NCBI GenBank assembly: GCA_965237995.1
Contig: CBDEGO010000004.1
Location: 620,001-684,000, forward strand
Direction: 5' to 3'
Length of the DNA stretch: 64,000 bases
Source of the DNA: JAAELZ01 sp965237995
GTDB taxonomy: Bacteria > Pseudomonadota > Gammaproteobacteria > Arenicellales > Poriferihabitantaceae
Made by a program: the position numbers and the translations under genes
The notes under the pieces: model-generated
What the model saw: only the letters and a program-made list of their open reading frames with translations
Database searches by the model: none
What the model was told of the DNA's origin: nothing
Shown: in pieces, positions 44,381-52,558 of the stretch
Layout of the letters: every line of letters begins with the position of its first letter
Position numbering within the stretch: position 1 is the first letter of the stretch

Positions 44381-45361
44381 ATGCCTATTCAAATCGAAGA
44401 TATTGAAGCTGCAGCAGCCAGAATTGCCAAGTACATTGTAGCAACGCCGCTGTTAGAGTCCGATTTACTGAACCAACGACTGGGGGGTCGTGTGCTTTTT
44501 AAGGCCGAATGTCTGCAGCGTACAGGGGCGTTCAAGATTCGCGGCGCTATCAATAAACTGTTGTCGTTAAGTGAAACGCAACGCGCAAAAGGTGTGGTCG
44601 CGTACTCATCAGGAAATCACGCGCAAGGAGTGGCTTTGGCAGCTAAATTACTTAACACCAATGCCAAAATCGTCATTCCGCAAGACGCACCAAAACTGAA
44701 AATAAGCAATACCAAAGCGTATGGTGCCGATGTGCTACTTTATAACCGCTATACCGAAAATAGAGAACAGATTGCAGCAGATATCGCCGCACAGGAAGGT
44801 CGTGTCATCATTCCACCCTACAATGACATCGACATCATCACCGGCCAAGCAACGGTTGGACATGAAATTACCCAACAGCTTAAAGCCATAGATACCATCG
44901 CTGACTATGTTCTCTGTCCCTGCGGCGGTGGCGGGTTAATCGCGGGCGTTTCCACCGCGATAAAACAGCGTTCCCCACAAACTAAGATTTACTCGGTCGA
45001 GCCTGAACATTTTGACGACACTGCACGGTCTTTGGAATTGGGAAAAATCACAGAAAATGAAGGCGACTATCGATCGATTTGCGATTCCATCGTCACGCCT
45101 TGCCCAGGTTCGATTACATTTCCCATAAACCAAACGCACTTAAGCGGCGGACTTACGGTAACCGATGCAGCCGTGATAGATGCAATGAAAGTAGCCTATA
45201 CCGAACTTAAAGTGACGGTAGAACCCGGAGCCTGCGTTGGCTTGGCCGCCTTATTGAGTGGCACATTTGATGCTACTGGAAAAACAATTGTCGTGGTGCT
45301 ATCAGGGGGTAATGTCGATATTACAGACTTTCACCGCTTTATTCATGAATCGGAAATTTAA
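44381..45361 (+). CDS. PLP-dependent threonine/serine dehydratase (or serine racemase-like)
   Basis: The 326-residue fold-type II PLP enzyme carries the Schiff-base lysine in TGAFKIRGA (Lys52), SSGNHAQGVA as substrate loop and CGGGGLIAG for the PLP phosphate. No ACT regulatory domain is present, so it is like TdcB or serine racemase rather than biosynthetic IlvA. It would deaminate threonine/serine to 2-oxo acids and ammonia. Confidence 0.88.
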   Translation: MPIQIEDIEAAAARIAKYIVATPLLESDLLNQRLGGRVLFKAECLQRTGAFKIRGAINKLLSLSETQRAKGVVAYSSGNHAQGVALAAKLLNTNAKIVIPQDAPKLKISNTKAYGADVLLYNRYTENREQIAADIAAQEGRVIIPPYNDIDIITGQATVGHEITQQLKAIDTIADYVLCPCGGGGLIAGVSTAIKQRSPQTKIYSVEPEHFDDTARSLELGKITENEGDYRSICDSIVTPCPGSITFPINQTHLSGGLTVTDAAVIDAMKVAYTELKVTVEPGACVGLAALLSGTFDATGKTIVVVLSGGNVDITDFHRFIHESEI

Positions 45362-45383
45362 GTCGAATCAATTAGACCAAATT

Positions 45384-46688
45384 TTAGTGTTGTTTTCCGC
45401 GTTTATAGATGAGGTAACTCAATACACCACCCGCAGCAATGATTGTTATTTCGCCAGCTTGCGCCCAGCCGGCCATTTGATAAGCGCGTAGGCCTGATTC
45501 CATCCAATTGATACCGGTCACATAAGTCAGCAACAATGCCAAGCTAAAAGACCATGCCCATGCAGAGGGTTTAACCACCGCAAAGGCTAATATCCAAACG
45601 CCATACCACGCATTAAATATGGGCGATAACAGCAAAAACGCTACGAACAAGAAATCCCCTCGAGGTAACGCATCCAAATTGCGATCTGTCCACCAATTTA
45701 AGAAGTACGCACACCAAACTAATGAGAATAATACGAGAGAAAGCCATCGCGCATTTTGATCTGAAAACGCACTTAAGAACCCACTGAATAGCGTTGGGTT
45801 AAATAACCAGCTACGCGCGAAGCCACCTAGGACATCCGCTCCGCTACCTAGCCAAATAAAGGGTAAATACCAAGCGGCTAAAGCGGCCAAAAACAGTAAT
45901 GCTGATTTTCGTGGAATGAGCAACAGCAAGAAGGGCGCCAAAATAATAGCAAACACTTTTGCTGCACACGCGCTGGCTAACAGTATGGCTGACCAGTTCG
46001 GTTTTTCGATACGCGCACAGTAATACGCAGCAAGTAATAAGAACACGCCAACCACGTCAGGATGCGCCGTAAATGCAAATTCTTTAAGCACTAACGGGCA
46101 CCAAGCATACAACAACACCTTATTTGGCGAGGCATAGCGCAATAACAACAACACGATGCCGATATCAAACAAGGCCATGATAGCCTGCAAAATAGTCACA
46201 TTGGCTGTCGAAATAAAACTCGCCCCCAAAAATAAGATTTGCAACACGGGGCCATAAATTGTCGCAATATCTGGGTTGTTAACCCAATTCAATAATTCAG
46301 CGCACGCAGGAGAAAGGGAATTGCTCGCAAACAAGGACAAAGGAGCCATCCCATAAGGAGAGCCATACTCAAGGAAAACACACCCATCCAACATAAATCG
46401 GTATTGATCATCTTCCATGATTGGCAAGCCTAATAAGGCAAGCAGTCGGTAAGTAACGGCCCAAAACAACACAAAACTGATGCTCAAGGTGATTTTCAGT
46501 TTATTCAACAATAAGTAATAGCCAAACAAACCTACTGTCATTGAACTCATTAATGCAAGAAAGGAAAAGAGTGGCACCCCACCTACCTGCTTTGACCAAA
46601 ACACCAGACACGTAAACCCACTTGCCATAGCCAAAGCATACAAGTGGTGGCTTAATTTATAGAATACTGGCAGAAACATTGAGTACAA
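45384..46688 (-). CDS. Polytopic membrane protein, GT-C/DUF2029-like mannosyltransferase candidate
   Basis: The 434-residue protein has about ten or more hydrophobic helices. An early EDDQYRFMLDGCVFLEYGSP loop resembles the acidic first loop of GT-C glycosyltransferases (lipid-linked sugar donors). Family assignment is tentative. It is convergent with the dehydratase gene and divergent from the small exported protein genes. Confidence 0.65.
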   Translation of the reverse strand: MYSMFLPVFYKLSHHLYALAMASGFTCLVFWSKQVGGVPLFSFLALMSSMTVGLFGYYLLLNKLKITLSISFVLFWAVTYRLLALLGLPIMEDDQYRFMLDGCVFLEYGSPYGMAPLSLFASNSLSPACAELLNWVNNPDIATIYGPVLQILFLGASFISTANVTILQAIMALFDIGIVLLLLRYASPNKVLLYAWCPLVLKEFAFTAHPDVVGVFLLLAAYYCARIEKPNWSAILLASACAAKVFAIILAPFLLLLIPRKSALLFLAALAAWYLPFIWLGSGADVLGGFARSWLFNPTLFSGFLSAFSDQNARWLSLVLFSLVWCAYFLNWWTDRNLDALPRGDFLFVAFLLLSPIFNAWYGVWILAFAVVKPSAWAWSFSLALLLTYVTGINWMESGLRAYQMAGWAQAGEITIIAAGGVLSYLIYKRGKQH

Positions 46689-46772
46689 TATTTTCAGGTA
46701 AAATTATGAACTATGGCGTATGGTCATAGTCATACTCTACAGATTTTTATTAACATTTTTAGAGTTTCAGTT

Positions 46773-47075
46773 ATGGTCAAATTTATCAGTGCACTTATTT
46801 TAACGCTGTCATTAGTGAGTGGTCACTCATTCGCCTCTGGTGGCACAGGGGGAAACGGCTCTGCAACAAAGCACTATCAAGAGAAGTATGATCTCGGTAA
46901 GCGAGTGATGGAAACCAAGGTGTTATGCGATGCGTGCCCTTTTGCAGATACTCAATTGGATGATGAAAGCGCCCTATTAGTTTCCAAGCAACTGAAAAAA
47001 CACGGCGATCTCTCCGCAGTATTATCAAAAAAAGAACGTAAAGCAGCGAAATACTATCTGAAGAAGCGGTTCTAA
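46773..47075 (+). CDS. Small exported protein with CxxCP motif (paralogue 1)
   Basis: From ATG 46773 (an earlier in-frame ATG at 46713 precedes the signal peptide) the protein is 100 residues. It has a signal peptide ending near SFASGG, then YDLGKRVMETKVLCDACPFA, and ends RKAAKYYLKKRF. I do not recognise the family. A single Cys pair (CDAC) without His rules out a standard haem c site; a disulfide or metal site is possible. A close paralogue follows about 120 bases downstream. Confidence 0.75.
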   Translation: MVKFISALILTLSLVSGHSFASGGTGGNGSATKHYQEKYDLGKRVMETKVLCDACPFADTQLDDESALLVSKQLKKHGDLSAVLSKKERKAAKYYLKKRF

Positions 47076-47193
47076 CGTTAGCCTTTAACCTGGTGTTTTC
47101 ACGCCTCCTAGTTGACGTTGACCGCTATCGTTATACCAAACAATAGAGTTGCGCCCTCACCGATATACCTTGTCCAGCTTCATTATAGTTAAC

Positions 47194-47517
47194 ATGATTA
47201 AATTTATTCTTAACCTATTTATAAGTACCAGTATCCTATTAGGCAGCGGCACGCTATTTGCCTCTGGTGGTGATTTCTTTGGCGCTGATCGAGGCGTATC
47301 TGAAAACACCTATTTTCAAGATAAATATGATTTGGGAAAACGCGTACTAGAAACAAAAGTACTCTGCAATGGCTGTCCATTAGCAGGTACTGCACTTAAC
47401 GGGGAAGGTGTACAACTGATCGCGGCTCAGCTTAAAAAAGACGGTGCTTTAGCGCAAGTATTAAGCAAAAGCGAACGCAAAGCAGCTAAATATTATATAA
47501 AGAAGCGTTTTTATTAA
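47194..47517 (+). CDS. Small exported protein with CxxCP motif (paralogue 2)
   Basis: From ATG 47194 the protein is 107 residues, with a signal peptide ending near LFASGG. The core YDLGKRVLETKVLCNGCPLA and the tail SERKAAKYYIKKRFY match the preceding gene. The region between the signal peptide and the core differs (DFFGADRGVSENT). The pair is a tandem duplication. The function is unknown; the basic C-terminus and Cys pair are the only hints. Confidence 0.75.
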   Translation: MIKFILNLFISTSILLGSGTLFASGGDFFGADRGVSENTYFQDKYDLGKRVLETKVLCNGCPLAGTALNGEGVQLIAAQLKKDGALAQVLSKSERKAAKYYIKKRFY

Positions 47518-47531
47518 GCCGACTTAAGCTA

Positions 47532-47550
47532 ATTAATTTCGCAAATTAAT
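47532..47550. terminator. AT-rich hairpin between convergent genes
   Basis: ATTAATTT-CGC-AAATTAAT is a perfect 8-bp stem between the exported-protein gene and dinB. An outer TAAGCCG/CGGCTTA pair (47515-47521, 47581-47587) encloses it. A bidirectional terminator is plausible. Confidence 0.4.
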
Positions 47551-47584
47551 CTCTGCGTATATTTGAACGGCTGTCGCTATCGGC

Positions 47585-48772
47585 TTAAATAACCACGCCA
47601 TTAGCCTTTCGATTCCGCGTAACACCTGTGATAGAAGTCTGTAGGTGTTCTATGGGGCCCACTTCTTCATGACCAAACATAACACCTAACCCTAACAATC
47701 TAACCGGACGCTGCCCTCGCGTGTAGGCTTTCTCACACAGCATTTTATAGCTTTCTATGTTTGGTTCGCTCCCCGGCATCTGCACTGTCGTGGTCACAAA
47801 ATCACTAAAGCGCATTTTTACTACGAGGGTTTTAATTGGTAAAGGCTTAGCCTCTTTGCCCAATCGGACGAGCATTCCCTGATGACGCGTTTGATTGCGC
47901 TCTAGCCGAACTAGCATATTTTCATAGAGTAGTTCGATTTCATGCAGGCACGCGTTCAGGTCTGGCAAATCTTTGGTGTAGGTATCTTCAATACTCAGTG
48001 ACTTACTCACACTATTAATGGTGACGGGTCGCTCATCGATACCTCGGCATCGATCATATAATTCGCCGCCCCATTTGCCAAATTGAGCACTTAACTGCTC
48101 TTTACTAAGTGCTTGTAAGTCAGCGCAGGTATATAGGCCTAGCTTATGCATTTTCTTTGTAGTGACTTTACCGACCCCATGTATTTTCTTAACCTCCAAT
48201 GGTGTCATAAAGCCTAATACTTGGTCTGGAGGAACCACTGTTTGGCCATTTGGTTTTTGCCAATCGCTGGCGATTTTCGCGACTAATTTATTCGGAGCCA
48301 CACCTGCTGACGCTGTTAATTGGGTCTGTTCAAAAATTCGATTTCGAATTTCTAGCGCAATCAAACTAGCACTGCCCTTACACCGATCAGAGCCAGATAC
48401 ATCGAGATAAGCTTCATCGAGTGATAGCGGTTGTACTAGTTTTGTATACTCATGAAAAATTGCACGAATTTGGTTGGACACCGACTTATACAAAGGCATG
48501 TTAACCGGAACGCGAATCAATGAAGGGCACTGCCTAAAGGCTCTAGACATGGGCATCGCAGAATGCACACCAAAAGCACGCGCTTCATAGGAACAAGCCG
48601 CCACCACACCCCTTCCATTAGGGGAGCCACCTACAGCCACCGGCTTACCCTTTAGGCGTGGATTTTCTCGCGCTTCAACCGCCGCGTAAAAGCAATCCAT
48701 ATCAATATGGATAATTTTTCGTTGTGACTGATTCGCAGAAATCTCAGCACTGGTTGCACTGGGGTCCGTCAC
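47585..48772 (-). CDS. dinB: DNA polymerase IV (Y-family)
   Basis: The 395-residue protein has the Y-family catalytic start IIHIDMDCFYAAVE, the second acidic site QPLSLDEAYLDVSGS, and helix-hairpin-helix segments (KIHGVGKVTTKKMHKLG). The little-finger domain follows, then a C-terminal extension beyond E. coli length (351) with no recognised clamp motif. It performs translesion synthesis. No clear LexA box was seen upstream. Confidence 0.95.
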   Translation of the reverse strand: MTDPSATSAEISANQSQRKIIHIDMDCFYAAVEARENPRLKGKPVAVGGSPNGRGVVAACSYEARAFGVHSAMPMSRAFRQCPSLIRVPVNMPLYKSVSNQIRAIFHEYTKLVQPLSLDEAYLDVSGSDRCKGSASLIALEIRNRIFEQTQLTASAGVAPNKLVAKIASDWQKPNGQTVVPPDQVLGFMTPLEVKKIHGVGKVTTKKMHKLGLYTCADLQALSKEQLSAQFGKWGGELYDRCRGIDERPVTINSVSKSLSIEDTYTKDLPDLNACLHEIELLYENMLVRLERNQTRHQGMLVRLGKEAKPLPIKTLVVKMRFSDFVTTTVQMPGSEPNIESYKMLCEKAYTRGQRPVRLLGLGVMFGHEEVGPIEHLQTSITGVTRNRKANGVVI

Positions 48773-48886
48773 GGTGAAGTATTATTGATAGGATACATTA
48801 CCATCTATTTTATCGATCTTGGGCGTTTTAGACAGTATAATCGCAACCCGTTTAACGCACTGGGATTACGCCCCAGCCAGCCGACA

Positions 48887-49879
48887 ATGAATCAAGTTAC
48901 TGTTTGCGCACTATATAAATTTGTTGCCTTGCCTGACTATGCGCAATTGCGAACTCCGCTTAAAGAGGCAATGGATCGCCTTGAAGTACGCGGCACCATA
49001 CTCCTTGCCGAAGAAGGCATCAACGGCACTATCACCGGCAGTAACGCTGGCGTGACAGACCTTATAGATTGGCTGAAAAACGATACTAGACTAGTCGATT
49101 TAGAAGTAAAAACATCGCTGGCCCCTGCCATGCCATTCAAACGCGGTAAGGTGAAACTTAAAAAAGAGATCGTCACCATGGGCGTGGAAGGCATTGATCC
49201 ACGTCATAGTGTCGGCACTTATGTCGATCCAACGGCGTGGAACGAGTTAATTAGTGATCCAGAGGTAACGTTAATCGATTGTCGCAATGACTATGAAATC
49301 GAGGTAGGCACATTCAAGGGAGCTATCAACCCCAATACGACTAACTTTCGCGAGTTACCTAGCTACTTAGACGGCACACTTAGCTCGGACAAACATAAAA
49401 AAGTAGCGATGTTTTGCACAGGGGGAATACGTTGTGAAAAATCCACAGCGTACTTAAAGCAACAAGGGTTTGAAGAGGTGTATCACCTGAAGGGTGGCAT
49501 CTTAAAATATATTGAAAACGTGCCAGAAGAGGACACGTTATGGCATGGTGAATGTTTTGTGTTCGACGAAAGAGTGACGGTCAATCACCAACTCGAAAAA
49601 GGCAGCTACGACCAGTGCCATGCTTGTCGCATGCCCATCACAGAAGAAGATAAATTGCACGATCAATATACGTTAGGAGTCAGTTGCCATCATTGCCATG
49701 AAAATAGTAGCGATGCTCAAAAAGCAGCATTCGCGGAGCGTCAGAAACAAATAGCACTTGCCAAGCAACGCGGCCAAACACACATGGGCCAAGATGCCAT
49801 TCAGGCCTTAGCACAAAATAAAGCGCGCAAAAGGAAGCAGATAGCGGAAAATAACGCTAAACAAAGTAGAACAACCTGA
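48887..49879 (+). CDS. trhO: tRNA uridine-34 hydroxylase, rhodanese family (TrhO/YceA)
   Basis: From ATG 48887 the protein is 330 residues; the frame is open from 48785, but those 34 codons carry no homology. Motifs are LAEEGINGTITGSN, TLIDCRNDYEIEVGTFKGA and the rhodanese active loop FCTGGIRCEKS. Two CxxC pairs (QCHACR, SCHHCH) lie near the C-terminus. TrhO/YceA hydroxylates U34 of certain tRNAs to ho5U. It is divergent from dinB. Confidence 0.93.
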   Translation: MNQVTVCALYKFVALPDYAQLRTPLKEAMDRLEVRGTILLAEEGINGTITGSNAGVTDLIDWLKNDTRLVDLEVKTSLAPAMPFKRGKVKLKKEIVTMGVEGIDPRHSVGTYVDPTAWNELISDPEVTLIDCRNDYEIEVGTFKGAINPNTTNFRELPSYLDGTLSSDKHKKVAMFCTGGIRCEKSTAYLKQQGFEEVYHLKGGILKYIENVPEEDTLWHGECFVFDERVTVNHQLEKGSYDQCHACRMPITEEDKLHDQYTLGVSCHHCHENSSDAQKAAFAERQKQIALAKQRGQTHMGQDAIQALAQNKARKRKQIAENNAKQSRTT

Positions 49880-49881
49880 CC

Positions 49882-50310
49882 ATGTTAAACCCTTTTCATT
49901 TAGCTGTTCAAGTTCGTGATCTCGACGAAGCCCGAATCTTTTATGGGACGACCATGGGCTTTGAAGAAGGCCGCTCTAGCACACAATGGATTGATTATAA
50001 TTTTTATGGTCATCAATTCGTCGTGCATCATAACGCCCTTTTGGGCAAAGACGGCCGTATCGCCAATAATAAAAACCCCGTTGACGGACAAGGCGTTCCT
50101 GTTCCACACTTCGGTGTCGTTTTGAGGCAAGAGCAATGGCAAGCCTTAGCTGGCCGCCTTAAGGCTGCTGGTACCGAATTTATCATCGAACCCTACACAA
50201 GGTTTAAAGGTGAAGTCGGTGAACAAGGCACTTTTTTCTTTTCCGACCCTTCGGGCAATATGCTGGAGTTCAAAACGTTTGCAGACCCCAGTCAGTTATT
50301 CGCTAAGTAG
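49882..50310 (+). CDS. VOC-superfamily (glyoxalase/dioxygenase-fold) protein
   Basis: The 142-residue protein has the VOC repeats: NPFHLAVQVRDLDEARIFYG with His as a metal ligand, and FFSDPSGNMLEFKTF with the terminal Glu ligand. HFGVVL provides a further His. Only two bases separate it from trhO. The substrate is unknown. Confidence 0.88.
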   Translation: MLNPFHLAVQVRDLDEARIFYGTTMGFEEGRSSTQWIDYNFYGHQFVVHHNALLGKDGRIANNKNPVDGQGVPVPHFGVVLRQEQWQALAGRLKAAGTEFIIEPYTRFKGEVGEQGTFFFSDPSGNMLEFKTFADPSQLFAK

Positions 50311-50318
50311 CTCATCGT

Positions 50319-51419
50319 ATGCACTATCAAAACCGTGTTTTAGCTGTTAACGACGATTTACCCATTCGCACTGATCAACCGGTGCATAGCGGCAAAGTGC
50401 GCTCTGTTTATTGGCTAAGCAAGCAGGATAGCCAGCGTTTGATACGCGAACGCGAGTACGAGGTTACTAAGGATTGCGATCTGGCGGTGATGGTCATTAG
50501 TGACCGACTATCCGCATTCGATTGCATTTGGCATGCAGAAGACGGGCTAAATGGCGTTCCCGGAAAAGGCGCGGCACTAAATGCCATTTCTAACCACTGG
50601 TTTGCCTTGTTCAAACAACAGGGCCTCGCGGATAGCCATATACTCGACATACCGCACCCCTTTGTGTGGGTCGTGCAACGCGCAAAGCCGATTAGAATTG
50701 AAGCCATTGCTCGTCAGTATCTGACCGGTTCAATGTGGCGAGGATACGAGCAAGGCGAGCGCATCTTTTGCGGCATTGAATTACCCGATGGTTTGAACCG
50801 CGATCAAAAACTGCCTGTGCTATTAATCACCCCGTCTACCAAAGGCGTGTTGAGCGGCATTCCTGGCGTGGCGGAAGAGGACGACGTCAATATTTCACGA
50901 CAAAACATAGAACAAAACTTTAAGGCTTTCAATTTCGAACGTGAGTCTGATATCAGCACTTATGAGGCTTTACTGAAGTCTGGTTTTGCGGTTATCGAAA
51001 AAGCACTCGATAAAGTTGGCCAGCTGTTCGTCGACACAAAGTTTGAATTTGGTTATGTGAAAGATGCACATAACCAATCTAAACTCATTTATATGGATGA
51101 AATTGGCACGCCAGATTCTTCTAGACTATGGGATGCACAGGCCTACCAACAAGGCCGTATCGTTGAGAATTCTAAAGAAGGGTTTCGACAATTCTTACTA
51201 AAGTATGTGCCCGAAGCGGATGTATTGCTCAACAAAGGGCGCATGGTAGAACGTATGCAACTGGCTAGTGACATCACTTTGCCTGCCGAATCGCTACTAA
51301 AAGTATCAGAAACGTACTTAAACATCGCGGAAACAATTACTGGCAAGCGTCCCAGAATAGCCGACAATGCGCGTCAAGAGATCATTGATGCGCTAAATGG
51401 CTACGGCTTGATCAAGTAA
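50319..51419 (+). CDS. purC: Phosphoribosylaminoimidazole-succinocarboxamide synthase (long form)
   Basis: The 366-residue protein belongs to the longer SAICAR synthase type (E. coli 237 residues). It has GKVRSVYWL (ATP loop), DRLSAFD, EAIARQYLTGSMW, KFEFGYV and DEIGTPDSSR. It ligates aspartate to CAIR in purine synthesis. The gene follows the VOC gene by 8 bases and is close to dapA and purL. Confidence 0.93.
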   Translation: MHYQNRVLAVNDDLPIRTDQPVHSGKVRSVYWLSKQDSQRLIREREYEVTKDCDLAVMVISDRLSAFDCIWHAEDGLNGVPGKGAALNAISNHWFALFKQQGLADSHILDIPHPFVWVVQRAKPIRIEAIARQYLTGSMWRGYEQGERIFCGIELPDGLNRDQKLPVLLITPSTKGVLSGIPGVAEEDDVNISRQNIEQNFKAFNFERESDISTYEALLKSGFAVIEKALDKVGQLFVDTKFEFGYVKDAHNQSKLIYMDEIGTPDSSRLWDAQAYQQGRIVENSKEGFRQFLLKYVPEADVLLNKGRMVERMQLASDITLPAESLLKVSETYLNIAETITGKRPRIADNARQEIIDALNGYGLIK

Positions 51420-51531
51420 AGTGATCAACGATTTATCAATCTAATCAGCCCAGCAACAATGCGAGCAATTGCTTGAGAAAATTCGATAGAGTGCGTACCA
51501 TTAAACCCTAATTTAAATAGCGTATTGCCTT

Positions 51532-52413
51532 ATGTTTAGCGGAAGTATGGTTGCCTTGGTAACCCCGATGCAAGATAACGGAAATGTTGACTATCCAGCA
51601 CTGGAAAAACTGGTGGAGTTTCACGTGCAAAATGAAACTGACGCAATCGTGTCGGTGGGCACTAGTGGAGAATCAGCAACCCTAAGCCATGATGAACATA
51701 TGGAGGTGATTAAACACACCTTGTTATTTGCCAATGGACGCGTTCCCATTATTGCAGGCACTGGCTCTAACAATACAACTGAAGCGATTGAATTAACGGA
51801 ACGAGCCAAAAACTCCGGCGCAGCCGCCGCGTTGATTGTGGTTCCGTACTACAACAAACCAGAACAGCACGGTTTATACGCCCACTTTAAGGCGCTCGCT
51901 GAAGCCGTAGATATTCCGCAAATTTTATATAATGTACCAGGTCGCACATCGCGTAATATGGACAATGATACCGTCATTCGTCTCTCGCAAATTTCCAATA
52001 TTGTCGGCATTAAAGACGCAACCGCTGACATGCAGGCAGGCGAAGAGTTGATTGCTAGCACACCCGATGACTTCTTTGTGGTCTCAGGTGACGATGGCAC
52101 TACCTTAGAGTTAATGAGGCGCGGTGCTAAAGGCTGTATTTCGGTTACCGCAAACGTGGCCCCGCAAGCCATGCACGATATGTGCCATGCGGCACTTGGT
52201 GGTGATTTTGATGAAGCCGCAGCCATCAATGCTCGACTACAAGCACTGCATGATGACTTATTCATCGAAGCCAATCCAATCCCAGCTAAGTATGCAGTCT
52301 CACGCTTGGGTCTCATGGGCACGGCAATTAGGTTACCGTTAACGCCGTTAAGTGAGCAGTATCACGATAAAATAGACCAAGCAATGTTAGGCGCTGGGCT
52401 CGAATTAGCCTAA
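51532..52413 (+). CDS. dapA: 4-hydroxy-tetrahydrodipicolinate synthase
   Basis: The 293-residue protein condenses pyruvate and aspartate semialdehyde, the first step to lysine/diaminopimelate. The Schiff-base Lys161 (VGIKDATAD), Tyr133 (LYNVPGRTS) and the substrate loop TSGESATLSHDEH are at the standard positions. A rho-independent terminator follows. Confidence 0.96.
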   Translation: MFSGSMVALVTPMQDNGNVDYPALEKLVEFHVQNETDAIVSVGTSGESATLSHDEHMEVIKHTLLFANGRVPIIAGTGSNNTTEAIELTERAKNSGAAAALIVVPYYNKPEQHGLYAHFKALAEAVDIPQILYNVPGRTSRNMDNDTVIRLSQISNIVGIKDATADMQAGEELIASTPDDFFVVSGDDGTTLELMRRGAKGCISVTANVAPQAMHDMCHAALGGDFDEAAAINARLQALHDDLFIEANPIPAKYAVSRLGLMGTAIRLPLTPLSEQYHDKIDQAMLGAGLELA

Positions 52414-52459
52414 TTAGACTGGGCCATTAACTAGTCTGTAAAAACAAAGACACACTATT

Positions 52460-52492
52460 AGCAGCAATCACAAACGCGGTTGCTGCTTTTTT
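52460..52492 (+). terminator. Rho-independent terminator after dapA
   Basis: AGCAGCAA (52460-52467) pairs perfectly with TTGCTGCT (52480-52487), followed by a run of six T (52487-52492). It separates dapA from purL. Confidence 0.9.
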
Positions 52493-52558
52493 GCTTGAGG
52501 CATCTGCACAATGCACCCAAAAGCCTCTATAACTGACATCGAATCATCATTCTAGATC

